A stretch of DNA of 22,029 bases from JAEUSF01 sp964484145. Its GTDB lineage: Bacteria > Patescibacteriota > Doudnabacteria > UBA920. Of the stretch, positions 1 through 8,509 are shown piece after piece (position 1 is the first letter of the stretch; each line of letters begins with the position of its first letter). Below the pieces are notes generated by a model that saw only the letters and a program-made list of their open reading frames with translations, made no database searches and was not told the origin of the DNA. A program made the position numbers and the translations under genes. Where the stretch lies: NCBI GenBank assembly GCA_964484145.1, contig CAZAED010000024.1, positions 1-22,029 on the forward strand, given 5' to 3'.

Positions 1-2
1 CG

Positions 3-428
3 TTATTAATTTCTTTTTTTGCTTATGGGCTTATAGCTTACACTCAGGGCAAAGAAAATTTGGCCGCTATGATAGCGGTTGTGTGTGGAAGTTTGCTAGC
101 TTTTTTGTGGTTTAATGTGCATCCGGCTAGGTTTTTTATGGGCGATACGGGTGCTATGGGTATGGGGGTTTTATTAGCTATAGTAGCATTTTTAACCCAT
201 TCGGTGTTACTTTTGCCTTTAATAGGGCTAATATTTTTAGTTGAGGCGTTTTCTACAATTTTTCAAATTTTTTATAAAAAGTTTTTTGGGAAAAAAATAC
301 TTTTGTCTGCTCCGTTGCACCACCATTTTGAAGCATTAGGCTGGCCAGAAACAAAAATTACAATGAGATTTTGGATTTTAGCTGCTGTATTTGGAATACT
401 TGGAGTCATAATTTATTTTGTTGGATAG
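3..428 (+). CDS. mraY: Phospho-N-acetylmuramoyl-pentapeptide-transferase, C-terminal part
   Basis: This enzyme joins UDP-MurNAc-pentapeptide to undecaprenyl phosphate in the membrane, making lipid I. The reading frame is open from the window edge, so the 5' part is missing and the ATG at 60 is internal. What remains is the C-terminal third. It shows the FFMGDTG segment with a catalytic-site Asp, the family hallmark APLHHHFE (the HHH motif), and the following GWPE and MRFWI segments, with hydrophobic helices between them and at the end. It stops with TAG. The next gene starts 88 bases later, after an inverted repeat. Family identity is very secure; only the length is unknown. Confidence 0.96.
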   Translation, partial: LLISFFAYGLIAYTQGKENLAAMIAVVCGSLLAFLWFNVHPARFFMGDTGAMGMGVLLAIVAFLTHSVLLLPLIGLIFLVEAFSTIFQIFYKKFFGKKILLSAPLHHHFEALGWPETKITMRFWILAAVFGILGVIIYFVG

Positions 429-440
429 ATAATAAAAGAG

Positions 441-512
441 TAGTAGGTAGTGGGTAGCACCTAGCTAAGCGCTTTGTTTGGCTACGCACTACTTACTACA
501 AGCTACCTACTA
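441..512. repeat. Short inverted repeat built from a TAGTAGGTAG-type unit
   Basis: The arm at 441-458 pairs with 481-498 over 18 positions, with one G-G mismatch and one G-U wobble. The first ten bases of the left arm (441-450) are also an exact reverse complement of 503-512. Two alternative hairpins are therefore possible. No T-run follows, so this is not a typical intrinsic terminator. It fills most of the only sizeable gap between mraY and the deacylase gene. Confidence 0.7.
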
Positions 513-516
513 AGCT

Positions 517-2109
517 ATGTACTCACTTATAATCAAAAACGCAAAAGTTATAGATGGTAGCGGAAAAAAAGTATCCGACGAGCTTTTTGACGTTGCCGTG
601 GAGAAAGACCAAATAGTTAATATTGCAAAAAGTATTCCGGGTAACGCTCAAACAATTATAGACGCCAAAGGCCAAGTATTGGCCCCTGGCTTTATAGACA
701 TCCAAAATCATAGCGACAGCTACTGGCAGCTGTTTGATAATCCAGAACTTCATAGTTTAGTAACACAAGGCTTTACCACCATAGCAGTAGGCCAGTGCGG
801 GGCTAGTTTAGCGCCACTTCTTTCCAGCCAAAGCCTTTTGGCTATTCAAAAATGGCATAGTTTAGATGGTGCTAATTTTAATTGGCAAACTTTTGCAGAA
901 TTCTTGCAAGTTCTGTCTCAAAGAAAATACGGGTGTAACGTTGCAAGTTTAGTTGGCTACGCAACCTTAAGACGTGGAATCGTGGGGGATGAAGTTAGGG
1001 CTCTAGAAAAACCGGAATTAGAAAGCTTAAAAAAAATATTAAAAGATGCTTTAAATTCAGGCGCCTTTGGTTTAAGTAGCGGACTTTCCTATGCCCATGA
1101 AATTATTATTTCCCAAATTGAGCTTTTAGAGCTTGCAAAAATTGTGGCTGAAAATAAAGCTTTATTTTCAGTCCACTTAAGAAACGAGGGAACAGAAATT
1201 ATTGAATCTGTAGAAGAAGTTTTAGAAATAGCTAGGTCAACAGACCTAAATTTGAAAATTTCACACTTAAAAATTCGTGGAAGCAGTATTTGGAAGAACC
1301 ACCAACAAATGGTCGCGCTGCTTGAAACAGCCTACCATAAAGGCCTTAAGGTACATTTTGACGTTTACCCATATAATACAATTTGGCAGCCTTTGTATTC
1401 TTACTTGCCCAAGTGGGCTATAGAGGGCGGCCGCTCATTAATGCTCAGGCATTTTTCAGACGTAACTCAAAAAAATAAAATATTGTCTTACCTAAATAGT
1501 TTAGAAATCAAATGGTCTGACATAATAATTGCTTCAACCCAAAGTCGTTTGCAATTTTTAGGCAAAACAATTGGTCAGGTTGCAAAAAATTTGGAAATTT
1601 CCAGCGAAGCCGCAGTTTTGCATATTCTGGAAAACGCCGGAAGTGAGGTTTTGGTGTTTGAAAAAAATTTAAATGAGCCCGATGTAGAAGAACTTCTAAG
1701 ACATCCTCTAAGCTTTATAGGGACCGACGGAGGCGGGTTTTCGGCACAGGGCGGGTTTGTTAGTGGAGGAGCGGTAAATAAATTAGTCCATCCTCGCTGT
1801 TTTGGAACTGCAACAAAGTTTATAAAATATGTATTAGACTCAAAAAAAATTACGCTAGAAGAAGCTATACATAAATTAACTTTAGGTCCAGCGCTAAAGC
1901 TTGGTATTTCAGACCGCGGGAGCTTAAAGGTGGGTTATAAAGCCGATATGGTACTCTTTGACCCCCAAAAAATATCTGACAAAGCTACTTATGAGAATCC
2001 TTACCAATATTCCGAAGGACTAGCTTATGTTTTTGTAAATGGGATTGCCGAAGTTAGCGAAAGCAAATTAACCGGAGAACTGGGCGGGAGGGCGCTTAAG
2101 AAAAAATAG
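517..2109 (+). CDS. N-acyl-D-amino-acid deacylase (D-aminoacylase) family amidohydrolase
   Basis: This is a 530-residue metal-dependent amidohydrolase of the D-aminoacylase type, whose characterised members cleave N-acyl-D-amino acids to the free D-amino acid. Visible family features are the APGFID strand (56-61), a GQCG motif with the bridging-type Cys94, metal-ligand-type His220 (SVHLRNEG) and His250 (KISHLK), the catalytic-type Asp404 in FIGTDGGG, the HPR-FGT segment near 425-431, and the C-terminal G-K-ADMVLFDP closing motif. The usual HxH after the FID strand reads Q63-N64-H65, so the first His is replaced by Gln. No signal peptide is seen, so it is probably cytoplasmic. It lies between mraY and murD, two bases before murD, which suggests co-transcription with wall genes. 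The substrate could be a D-amino-acid or muropeptide derivative (inference). Confidence 0.88.
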   Translation: MYSLIIKNAKVIDGSGKKVSDELFDVAVEKDQIVNIAKSIPGNAQTIIDAKGQVLAPGFIDIQNHSDSYWQLFDNPELHSLVTQGFTTIAVGQCGASLAPLLSSQSLLAIQKWHSLDGANFNWQTFAEFLQVLSQRKYGCNVASLVGYATLRRGIVGDEVRALEKPELESLKKILKDALNSGAFGLSSGLSYAHEIIISQIELLELAKIVAENKALFSVHLRNEGTEIIESVEEVLEIARSTDLNLKISHLKIRGSSIWKNHQQMVALLETAYHKGLKVHFDVYPYNTIWQPLYSYLPKWAIEGGRSLMLRHFSDVTQKNKILSYLNSLEIKWSDIIIASTQSRLQFLGKTIGQVAKNLEISSEAAVLHILENAGSEVLVFEKNLNEPDVEELLRHPLSFIGTDGGGFSAQGGFVSGGAVNKLVHPRCFGTATKFIKYVLDSKKITLEEAIHKLTLGPALKLGISDRGSLKVGYKADMVLFDPQKISDKATYENPYQYSEGLAYVFVNGIAEVSESKLTGELGGRALKKK

Positions 2110-2111
2110 AA

Positions 2112-3494
2112 ATGGAAATTGCTAATCTCAATAACAAATTAGTTGCTGTTTTGGGCTTTGGGCAAGAAGGCCGCGCAACGGTGAATTATCTACAAAAGCA
2201 CGGCATAAAACCCGTGCTGTTTGATCAAAGGCCTTGGGAGGAATGGGAAAAATCAGCGCAAGATGAAATAAAAGCTTTAGGAATAAATTTTATTTTTGGC
2301 CCACAGGCTTTTTTTGAGTTAAAAGGGTTTGACGTGGCATTTAGGAGTCCAGGGATTAAAATATCACAATTAACGATTAACAATTTACAGTTAACATCGC
2401 AAACAAAATTTTTCTTTGATAATTGCCCGGCTAAGATTATTGGTGTGACCGGAACTAAGGGAAAAGGCACGACATCATCTTTAATTTATGAAGTGCTTTC
2501 TAAGCAATCTAAAATCTTAAATCTTAAATCTAAAATTTTCTTAACGGGTAACATTGGTAAAACCCAAGCGCTAGACATCATCGATAATTTAAACCGTGAT
2601 GACTGGGTCGTTTACGAACTTTCCAGTTTCCAACTACAAGATTTAGAAAAAAGTCCGCACATTGGTGTGGTTTTAATGGTTACGTCGGAACATTTGGATT
2701 ATCATAAAGACATAGAGGAATATGTAGAAGCTAAGTCAGCTATTGTTAAATATCAAACGGCCGATGACTTAGCAATAGTAAATGCCGATTTTCCATCTTC
2801 AATAAAAATTGGCGAACAAGGAAGCGGCCAAAAAATATATTTCAGTCGACAAAAGGAATTGGAAAGAGGTATTTATTTACAAGAAGGGAAAATTACAGTA
2901 AGCGACATTTTGGGGCAAAATATCCCATATCAAATATCCAATGTCCAACTCCGCGGAGCCCATAACCTAGAAAACATTGAAGCCGCCATTGGCGCCTGTA
3001 TAGCCGCGGGAGTTAAAGATGCCAATGTTATACAAACTGCTATCAACAATTTTAAGGGTCTAGAACATCGTTTAGAATTTGTAGAAGAAAAAAACGGCAT
3101 TAAATTTTACAATGATTCTTTTTCAACAACACCGGAAACAGCCATTGCCGCAATAAACTCCTTTTCCGAACCCTTAATTTTAATACTCGGCGGATCAAGT
3201 AAAAATTCAGATTTTACCGAACTTGGTAAAAGCATAATTGCTGCAAAGAACATTAAAGCCTTAATTTTAGTAGGGGAAGAGGCGTCACGGATAAAATCTG
3301 TAATAAGGCAAAAAGACGGCCGCCTAGCTCTATTGGAAGGTGCAAAAAATATGCAAGAGATTTTTTCCCAAATTAAAACAGTCGCAAAAACAGGAGACGT
3401 TGTTTTACTTAGTCCAGCTTGCGCGAGTTTTGATATGTTTAAAAATTATAAAGACAGAGGCGAACAGTTTAAGAAATATGTAGCAAGTTTTTAA
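2112..3494 (+). CDS. murD: UDP-N-acetylmuramoyl-L-alanine--D-glutamate ligase
   Basis: This is the cytoplasmic ATP-dependent ligase that adds D-Glu to UDP-MurNAc-L-Ala. The 460-residue length is normal. An N-terminal Rossmann-like domain starts with VAVLGFGQEG (11-20). The central domain has the P-loop GTKGKGTT (114-121), YELSSFQL (168-175), HLDYH (194-198) and a Lys at 208 in the place of the carbamylated lysine. The C-terminal domain has LRGAHNLENIEAA, LEHRLEF, NDSFSTTPETA and the closing LSPACASFDMFKNYKDRG. Two loops (about residues 86-95 and 132-142) are encoded by short tandem-like repeats. The gene starts 2 bases after the deacylase stop and ends 3 bases before the SEDS gene. MurI, which makes its D-Glu substrate, is encoded later in the window. 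Confidence 0.96.
   Translation: MEIANLNNKLVAVLGFGQEGRATVNYLQKHGIKPVLFDQRPWEEWEKSAQDEIKALGINFIFGPQAFFELKGFDVAFRSPGIKISQLTINNLQLTSQTKFFFDNCPAKIIGVTGTKGKGTTSSLIYEVLSKQSKILNLKSKIFLTGNIGKTQALDIIDNLNRDDWVVYELSSFQLQDLEKSPHIGVVLMVTSEHLDYHKDIEEYVEAKSAIVKYQTADDLAIVNADFPSSIKIGEQGSGQKIYFSRQKELERGIYLQEGKITVSDILGQNIPYQISNVQLRGAHNLENIEAAIGACIAAGVKDANVIQTAINNFKGLEHRLEFVEEKNGIKFYNDSFSTTPETAIAAINSFSEPLILILGGSSKNSDFTELGKSIIAAKNIKALILVGEEASRIKSVIRQKDGRLALLEGAKNMQEIFSQIKTVAKTGDVVLLSPACASFDMFKNYKDRGEQFKKYVASF
2367..2395. repeat. AATTAAC-type micro-repeat inside murD
   Basis: Four approximate copies of a 7-9 base unit (CAATTAACG, ATTAACAAT, TTACAG, TTAAC) lie in frame within murD and encode the stretch around QLTINNLQLTS in a surface-loop position before the central domain. 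The frame is kept. It looks like an intergenic-type simple repeat absorbed into a coding sequence. Confidence 0.55.
2505..2538. repeat. ATCTTAA/ATCTAAA micro-repeat inside murD
   Basis: Tandem approximate copies of a 7-base unit (AATCTAA, AATCTTA, AATCTTA, AATCTAA) encode the residues around SKILNLKSKI just after the P-loop helix of MurD. The repeat stays in frame. Its base composition is lower in complexity than that of the flanking codons. Confidence 0.55.
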
Positions 3495-3497
3495 CAA

Positions 3498-4613
3498 ATG
3501 GCTTTATCAAGAAATAAAACCCATAATAGTTCTATAGATTTACAATTACTCTTAATTGTTGGTTTTTTGCTGGCCTTTGGCCTTATTGCACTTTATTCCG
3601 CTTCTACTGTTGAATCTTACAAAAACTTTGGCATAACCACCAAATATATAACCCACCAAATTATGTATGGCGGGCTTATTGGCGTAGCGGCAATGTTAAT
3701 ACTGTCTCGAATTGACTACCAAATCTATAAAAAGCTTTTGCCTACGCTTCTAGTAATTTGTTTGGTTTTGCTTTTTTTTGTGAAGTTTTCCAGTTTTAGC
3801 TTTGCCGCCGGGGGGGCGAGCCGTTGGCTAAAGCTTGGACCATTTTCTTTTCAGCCCTCGGAATTAGCTAAAATAACCATTATTATTTACATGGCGGCAT
3901 GGCTTGAACGTAAAAAACAAATTTTACACGACTTTTGGCAGGGTCTTTTGCCGAGTCTTTTGGTGGTCGGATTAATATCTTTTCTAATTTTATGGCAACC
4001 TGACTTTGGAACTATGTTTATAATTATTGCCATTGCTTGTACAATGCTATTTGCGGGCGGTCTTTCCTGGAAACATCTAACTCTAGGTTTTTTTGCCTTA
4101 GTATGTTTTTTGTACTTATTTATTCATTTCGAGCCTTATAGAGCCGAAAGACTTTTAACTTTTTTAAACCCAGATTTTGACCCGCGTGGTATTGGATACC
4201 AAGTCAACCAATCACTTTTAGGGATTGGTGCTGGTGGGCAATGGGGTTACGGATATGGTCTTTCAAGACAAAAATATAACTATTTACCGGCAAGTTACAC
4301 GGACTCAATATTTGCGGTAACAGCCGAAGAGCTTGGTTTTTTCAGAATTGCTTTTATAATATTCGGATTTTTAATATTAGCGCTTAAAGGTGTAAAAGTT
4401 TCCAAAAATGCCCCAGATATGTTTGGTCAAATGATGGCCATTGGCATAACAGCCTGGATTACCTTTCAGGCTATAGTTAATATTTCTGCCCTAACCGGTC
4501 TTATGCCTTTAACCGGCATACCGCTGCCTTTTTTTTCGTATGGAAGCACAGCTTTAATTTCTAATTTGGCGGCTATTGGTATTTTGCTAAATATTTCGAA
4601 ACAGTCAACTTAA
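3498..4613 (+). CDS. ftsW: SEDS-family glycan polymerase (FtsW/RodA type)
   Basis: SEDS proteins polymerise lipid II into glycan strands with a partner transpeptidase. The 371-residue protein is strongly hydrophobic, with about ten membrane helices beginning at residues 15-35. Family motifs are visible: GASRWLKLGPFSFQPSELAK (106-125), RGIGYQVNQSLLGIGAGGQWG (230-250), LPASYTDSIFAVTAEELGF (263-281, with the conserved Asp269), and the C-terminal TGIPLPFFSYGSTALISNLAAIGIL (339-363). The position directly after murD favours FtsW (septal) over RodA (elongation), as in classical dcw clusters, but sequence alone does not settle that. It starts 3 bases after murD with no Shine-Dalgarno, so translational coupling is likely. 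The usual next genes murG and murC are absent; a DUF4012 gene follows 5 bases later. Confidence 0.93.
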   Translation: MALSRNKTHNSSIDLQLLLIVGFLLAFGLIALYSASTVESYKNFGITTKYITHQIMYGGLIGVAAMLILSRIDYQIYKKLLPTLLVICLVLLFFVKFSSFSFAAGGASRWLKLGPFSFQPSELAKITIIIYMAAWLERKKQILHDFWQGLLPSLLVVGLISFLILWQPDFGTMFIIIAIACTMLFAGGLSWKHLTLGFFALVCFLYLFIHFEPYRAERLLTFLNPDFDPRGIGYQVNQSLLGIGAGGQWGYGYGLSRQKYNYLPASYTDSIFAVTAEELGFFRIAFIIFGFLILALKGVKVSKNAPDMFGQMMAIGITAWITFQAIVNISALTGLMPLTGIPLPFFSYGSTALISNLAAIGILLNISKQST

Positions 4614-4618
4614 ATTCT

Positions 4619-6793
4619 ATGGGAAAGAAAAGTTTTAAAATATACTTTCATAAATATTTTTACCATCAGCCGCAACTCCCATTAAAAACGAGTTTTTGGA
4701 AAAAAATAAAAACTTCTATTTTGCGTGCGCTAGAAATTTTAGTTTTTGGTTTTATAGGCTTAAGTTATTTAATGGGGGAGTGGATTATATATTTAGTTAA
4801 GAAAATTTTTAACGCTTCTAAAAAAGAAATAATAGAAACAATTAAGCATTTTAAAATACGCAGCAAATTATTTTTTTCAAAAAAAACGCTAGCCAATAGC
4901 TCCGGTTTAGTTTTGGGAGCTTTGTGCATAGTCCTTTTGCTGGGAAGTTTTAGAATTTTTGCCAATGGACTTGAGTTAAAACATAATGTTTTAACTTTTT
5001 TTAACAAAGGACAGCTACAGCTTAAAGATGCTCAAACGCTTTTAACTTCAAGCGACCCCAGCTCTGCTTTTTTAAATTTTTCTAAAGCCTATAAAAATTT
5101 TTCAGAAGCCCAGAGTCAAATAAACAACTCCGGGGCAGAACTTAAAATTCTAATTTCGGTTTTGCCGGAAGGAGCGGATGGTAAAAAAATTATTGAAGCA
5201 TCCGGCCTTCTTTCAAAAACCGGCGGCGATGCTTTAAATTTCTATAAAGCCCTAAAAAACTTAAAGTTTACGGCTGAGGGTATATCTTCGTCCGAGGAAA
5301 ACAAAGAAGTGATTTCTAAGAGCCTTAATTATTTAAATGAGACTGTTGAAAATTTACAAAAAGCCGACTTGCTCTTATCTGGTGTTAATTTAAATAGTGT
5401 ACCTAAGGACCAACAAGCTCAGTTTTTAGAAGTTGTCGGGCAAGTCAAAAAAAGCTCTGAAATTTTTAGTGTAATTCAGGAAATTTTTAATTTATTTGCC
5501 CAAAGCCTTTTAAAAAGTTCCAATATTTTGTTAATAATGGAAAATAACAACGAACTTAGGCCGGGAGGCGGTTTTATTGGCAGCTTTGCAGCTATAAAAC
5601 AATCGGCTGGAAAAATTTCAAAAGTCAGACTGGGTAGTATTTATGACTTAGATGGACAGCTGCAAGAGAAAATTGCCCCCCCTTTGCCAGTTTTAGCTGT
5701 AAATGAACGTTGGTATTTAAGAGACAGTAACTGGTTTTCTAATTTTCCGAGCAGTGCAAAAAAAATAACGGAATTTTATGAAAAAGAAGGTGGGGAAACT
5801 CCGGACATAATAATTGCCTTAACCCCTAATATTATTGTAGACTTGCTAAAACTTACTGGTCCGGTGGAAGTGCCAAAATATAATGTTACTTTAACTCCGG
5901 AAAATTTTGTTGAACAGACTCAAGTTCTAACAACAATGTCGGACGAAACTCCGGAAAATCAACCTAAGCAATTTTTAGCTGACTTAATGCCAATACTTCT
6001 TCAGCGTTTAGGCGAACTTGATTTCAGCAAATTTGATGGTCTTTTAAATATTGCGTTTACTAACTTAACATCTAAACAACTAATATTTTATTCAAGGGAC
6101 AGTTACATACAATCTGAATTCGAAAAATTTAATTGGTCCGGGCAAGTTTTAAATTCTGATCGCGATTATTTACAAATAGTCTCAAGTAATTTAGGCGGGA
6201 CTAAGTCGGACCTTTTTGTTGAGCAGGGCTTAAAGCTTTCAACAAAAATTGAATCAGACGGTAGCGTTACCAATGAATTAAATATGAATTTTAAAAATAA
6301 TTTACCCGACCTTGAATATACCACAAATACAAGATTTATTCGTGTTTTGGTTCCAAAAAATTCTAAGCTCGTTTCAGTCAGTGGTTTTGATTATAAAAAT
6401 ATAGAACCTTTAGACGACGAAAGTATTAAACGAGACCCAGATGCCTTAGCTTGGGACTCAAGTATGGTAAAAGATGTTATTACCGGTACGCTTATAGGCG
6501 AAGAGTCGGGAAAAACTTTTTTTGGCAACTGGATAACTTTAAAAGGCGGACAGACTCGCAGCGTTAAAATTGTCTACAAACTTCCGTTTGCTTTACAAAC
6601 TTTAGACCATTATAATTTGCTAATGCAAAAACAGCCTGGGGCAAACTCTTTTAAAACAGAGTATGATTTAAATTTTGACGGCTACAATGTTCTTTGGAAA
6701 AGTTTTGACGAAAATTTTGATGTCTTTACGAAAACCAGCATAAAGTCTGAACTAAATCAGGACAGATTTTGGGGGATGGTAGTAGAGAAATGA
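4619..6793 (+). CDS. DUF4012-domain membrane protein
   Basis: This is a 724-residue protein of unknown biochemical function. The N-terminus is basic, with hydrophobic segments at about 38-60 and 97-113. A helical region (about 130-300) follows, then the DUF4012 core, recognisable by NNNELRPGGGFIGS (309-322), the RDSNWFSNFP segment (368-377) and the TPNIIVDLLKLTGPVEVP segment (402-419). Most of the protein is probably outside the cytoplasm. DUF4012 proteins recur in CPR and Gram-positive bacteria and are thought to be envelope-associated. Placement between the SEDS gene (5 bases upstream) and murJ points to a role in wall assembly or surface polymers, which is inference. It ends with TGA, which supports the standard bacterial code. 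Confidence 0.87.
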   Translation: MGKKSFKIYFHKYFYHQPQLPLKTSFWKKIKTSILRALEILVFGFIGLSYLMGEWIIYLVKKIFNASKKEIIETIKHFKIRSKLFFSKKTLANSSGLVLGALCIVLLLGSFRIFANGLELKHNVLTFFNKGQLQLKDAQTLLTSSDPSSAFLNFSKAYKNFSEAQSQINNSGAELKILISVLPEGADGKKIIEASGLLSKTGGDALNFYKALKNLKFTAEGISSSEENKEVISKSLNYLNETVENLQKADLLLSGVNLNSVPKDQQAQFLEVVGQVKKSSEIFSVIQEIFNLFAQSLLKSSNILLIMENNNELRPGGGFIGSFAAIKQSAGKISKVRLGSIYDLDGQLQEKIAPPLPVLAVNERWYLRDSNWFSNFPSSAKKITEFYEKEGGETPDIIIALTPNIIVDLLKLTGPVEVPKYNVTLTPENFVEQTQVLTTMSDETPENQPKQFLADLMPILLQRLGELDFSKFDGLLNIAFTNLTSKQLIFYSRDSYIQSEFEKFNWSGQVLNSDRDYLQIVSSNLGGTKSDLFVEQGLKLSTKIESDGSVTNELNMNFKNNLPDLEYTTNTRFIRVLVPKNSKLVSVSGFDYKNIEPLDDESIKRDPDALAWDSSMVKDVITGTLIGEESGKTFFGNWITLKGGQTRSVKIVYKLPFALQTLDHYNLLMQKQPGANSFKTEYDLNFDGYNVLWKSFDENFDVFTKTSIKSELNQDRFWGMVVEK

Positions 6794-6835
6794 CACGAAT
6801 GACAAGAATTAAATGATTGACAAGAATGTCAAGAA
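6792..6835. repeat. GACAAGAAT short direct repeats
   Basis: The 48-base gap before murJ is mostly copies of one 9-base unit: GACACGAAT (6792-6800), GACAAGAAT (6801-6809) and GACAAGAAT (6819-6827), with a related GTCAAGAA at 6828-6835. It is a small satellite-like spacer with no promoter or terminator signature. Confidence 0.6.
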
Positions 6836-6841
6836 AAATTT

Positions 6842-8431
6842 ATGATTAGACGTTTAAAATTTTGGGATTCGGAATTTACAGTGGCTAGAGCAGCCACCAT
6901 AATTGGTTTTTTTACATTGGCTACAAAAATTTCCGCGCTTTTTCGGGAAAGGCTTTTTGCCGCTACCTTAGGCCAGGGACAAATTTCTGACGCCTATTAT
7001 TCAGCTTTTAGGGTTCCGGACTTTGTAACCAACCTGTTTGTCTTAAGCACTCTTTCCGTAGCTTTCTTGCCGGTTTTCTCCAAAGAAAAAAATAAAGACC
7101 CGAGAGCCGCAAACGAATTTGCCAATACTACCTTGGACGCAATATTAATTTTTATTGCATTAATTTGTTTTTTACTACTTATATTCTCGCAGCCCTTAAC
7201 TAAAATTTTAGTGCCTGGCTTTACCGGCCAGCAATTTTTAGACACACTAAGTCTAACTCGGTTATTTTTAGTTACGCCAATTATTTTTGCCACTTCCACG
7301 GTTTTTGGTGGCGTTTTAAACGCTTATAAAAAATTCTTAGTTACCAGCTTTGCACCGCTTTTGTATAATTTAGGAATAATTTTCGGCATTATTTTTTTGT
7401 ACCCTCATTTTGGCATTATGGGACTTGGTTATGGAGTTTTACTTGGCGCCATTGCCCAATTACTCGTTCAAATGGTCGGGGTTTTTTATTCTGGTTTTAG
7501 GTTTACTTTTAACCCGAAGTTTAAGTCTGCGGTTTTTATACATATGCTCAAACTCTACGCGCCGCGCATTTTAACCTTCGACCTTGCCAACGTAACCCTA
7601 ATTTTAAGTACTATTTTAGCTTCCAGCGCGCTTTCAGGCTCCATTACTGCTATAAACCAGTCTTTTAACCTACAATCCGTGCCTGTGGGAATTTTTGCTT
7701 ACGCCTTAGCCTCAGCTATTTTTCCTGTACTTAGCGAAGAATACGCTAAAAACGACGAACGAGCTTACGTAAAAAGCCTGTTTAACACTATTCGCCAAAT
7801 TTTTTATTTAATGGTGCCTATTACTATTTTTATGATAGTCTTTAGGGCCTTTATTGTACGTTTAATTTTGGGTTCAGGTAATTTTTCTTGGGCTAATACT
7901 ATTACTACCTTAACTTTCTTAGGAATTTTTAGTATTTCTTTACTCGGCCAAAGTTTTACCACTTTATTTTCACGCGCTTTTTACGCCCGCCATAATACCA
8001 AAATTCCGGTTATGGCGAATTTGTGGTCCATTTTAGTTAATGTTGCGTTGTCTGTAATTTTGTTTAAATATTTTAATGCCATTGGGTTAATAATAAGTTT
8101 TGTAATAGCCAGTTTCTTTAATTCCGGTTTCTTGGCAGTTGCTTTAAGAAAAATTTTAATAAAAGATTGCGGCAAGGAACTTATAAATATTTCTGAGACT
8201 TTACTTGTAAATAGTTTTATAAAAATATTTTTGTCAGCTTTAGTTTCAGGAATTGTCAGCTACTTTGCTTTAAAACTTTTTGCAGGCCCAGTTAACACCG
8301 ACACGTTTATTGGTATTCTAATTCAGTCCGGCCTTGCAGGTGCAGTAGGTGTTATAACCTATATTGCCATTACCTCAGCCCTAAAATTACCCGAGTCTAG
8401 GAGTATTACAAAGCTATTTGGCCGTTCATAA
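6842..8431 (+). CDS. murJ: Lipid II flippase MurJ
   Basis: This is a membrane flippase of the MOP superfamily that moves lipid II to the outer face for polymerisation. The 529-residue length and almost wholly hydrophobic sequence fit a 14-helix MurJ. The N-terminal region carries the diagnostic features: ATKISALFRERLFAATLGQG, then DAYYSAFRVPDFVTNLF, the AFLPVF segment, and later the NQSFNLQSVPVGIFAYALASAIFPVLSE segment typical of the family. It is the last gene of the wall cluster and is followed by an intrinsic terminator. There is no clear ribosome-binding site before the ATG; the spacer is the short direct repeat. Confidence 0.95.
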   Translation: MIRRLKFWDSEFTVARAATIIGFFTLATKISALFRERLFAATLGQGQISDAYYSAFRVPDFVTNLFVLSTLSVAFLPVFSKEKNKDPRAANEFANTTLDAILIFIALICFLLLIFSQPLTKILVPGFTGQQFLDTLSLTRLFLVTPIIFATSTVFGGVLNAYKKFLVTSFAPLLYNLGIIFGIIFLYPHFGIMGLGYGVLLGAIAQLLVQMVGVFYSGFRFTFNPKFKSAVFIHMLKLYAPRILTFDLANVTLILSTILASSALSGSITAINQSFNLQSVPVGIFAYALASAIFPVLSEEYAKNDERAYVKSLFNTIRQIFYLMVPITIFMIVFRAFIVRLILGSGNFSWANTITTLTFLGIFSISLLGQSFTTLFSRAFYARHNTKIPVMANLWSILVNVALSVILFKYFNAIGLIISFVIASFFNSGFLAVALRKILIKDCGKELINISETLLVNSFIKIFLSALVSGIVSYFALKLFAGPVNTDTFIGILIQSGLAGAVGVITYIAITSALKLPESRSITKLFGRS

Positions 8432-8448
8432 ATATCAGGTGGTAGTAT

Positions 8449-8484
8449 GCCTATTAATCTGAGGGTTAATAGGCTTTATTTTAT
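8449..8484 (+). terminator. Intrinsic terminator after murJ
   Basis: A perfect 9-base-pair stem (8449-8457 with 8466-8474) with an 8-base loop is followed by a T-rich tail (TTTATTTTATT). It closes the mraY-murJ transcription unit just upstream of the lepA promoter. Confidence 0.8.
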
Positions 8485-8494
8485 TACTCATTTC

Positions 8495-8503
8495 TGGTAA
8501 AAT
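8495..8503 (+). promoter_or_regulatory. Extended -10 promoter of lepA
   Basis: TGG-TAAAAT matches an extended -10. The hexamer ends six bases before the lepA ATG, so the expected transcription start would be the A of the start codon, giving a leaderless mRNA. The -35 region (TTTATT at 8475-8480, 17-base spacing) is weak. No Shine-Dalgarno precedes the ATG, which fits. Confidence 0.6.
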
Positions 8504-8509
8504 CCTTAT

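Noticed and set aside
528..533. TATAAT as a promoter near the deacylase start
   Set aside because: It lies inside the first codons, and no plausible start codon sits downstream in frame at the expected distance.
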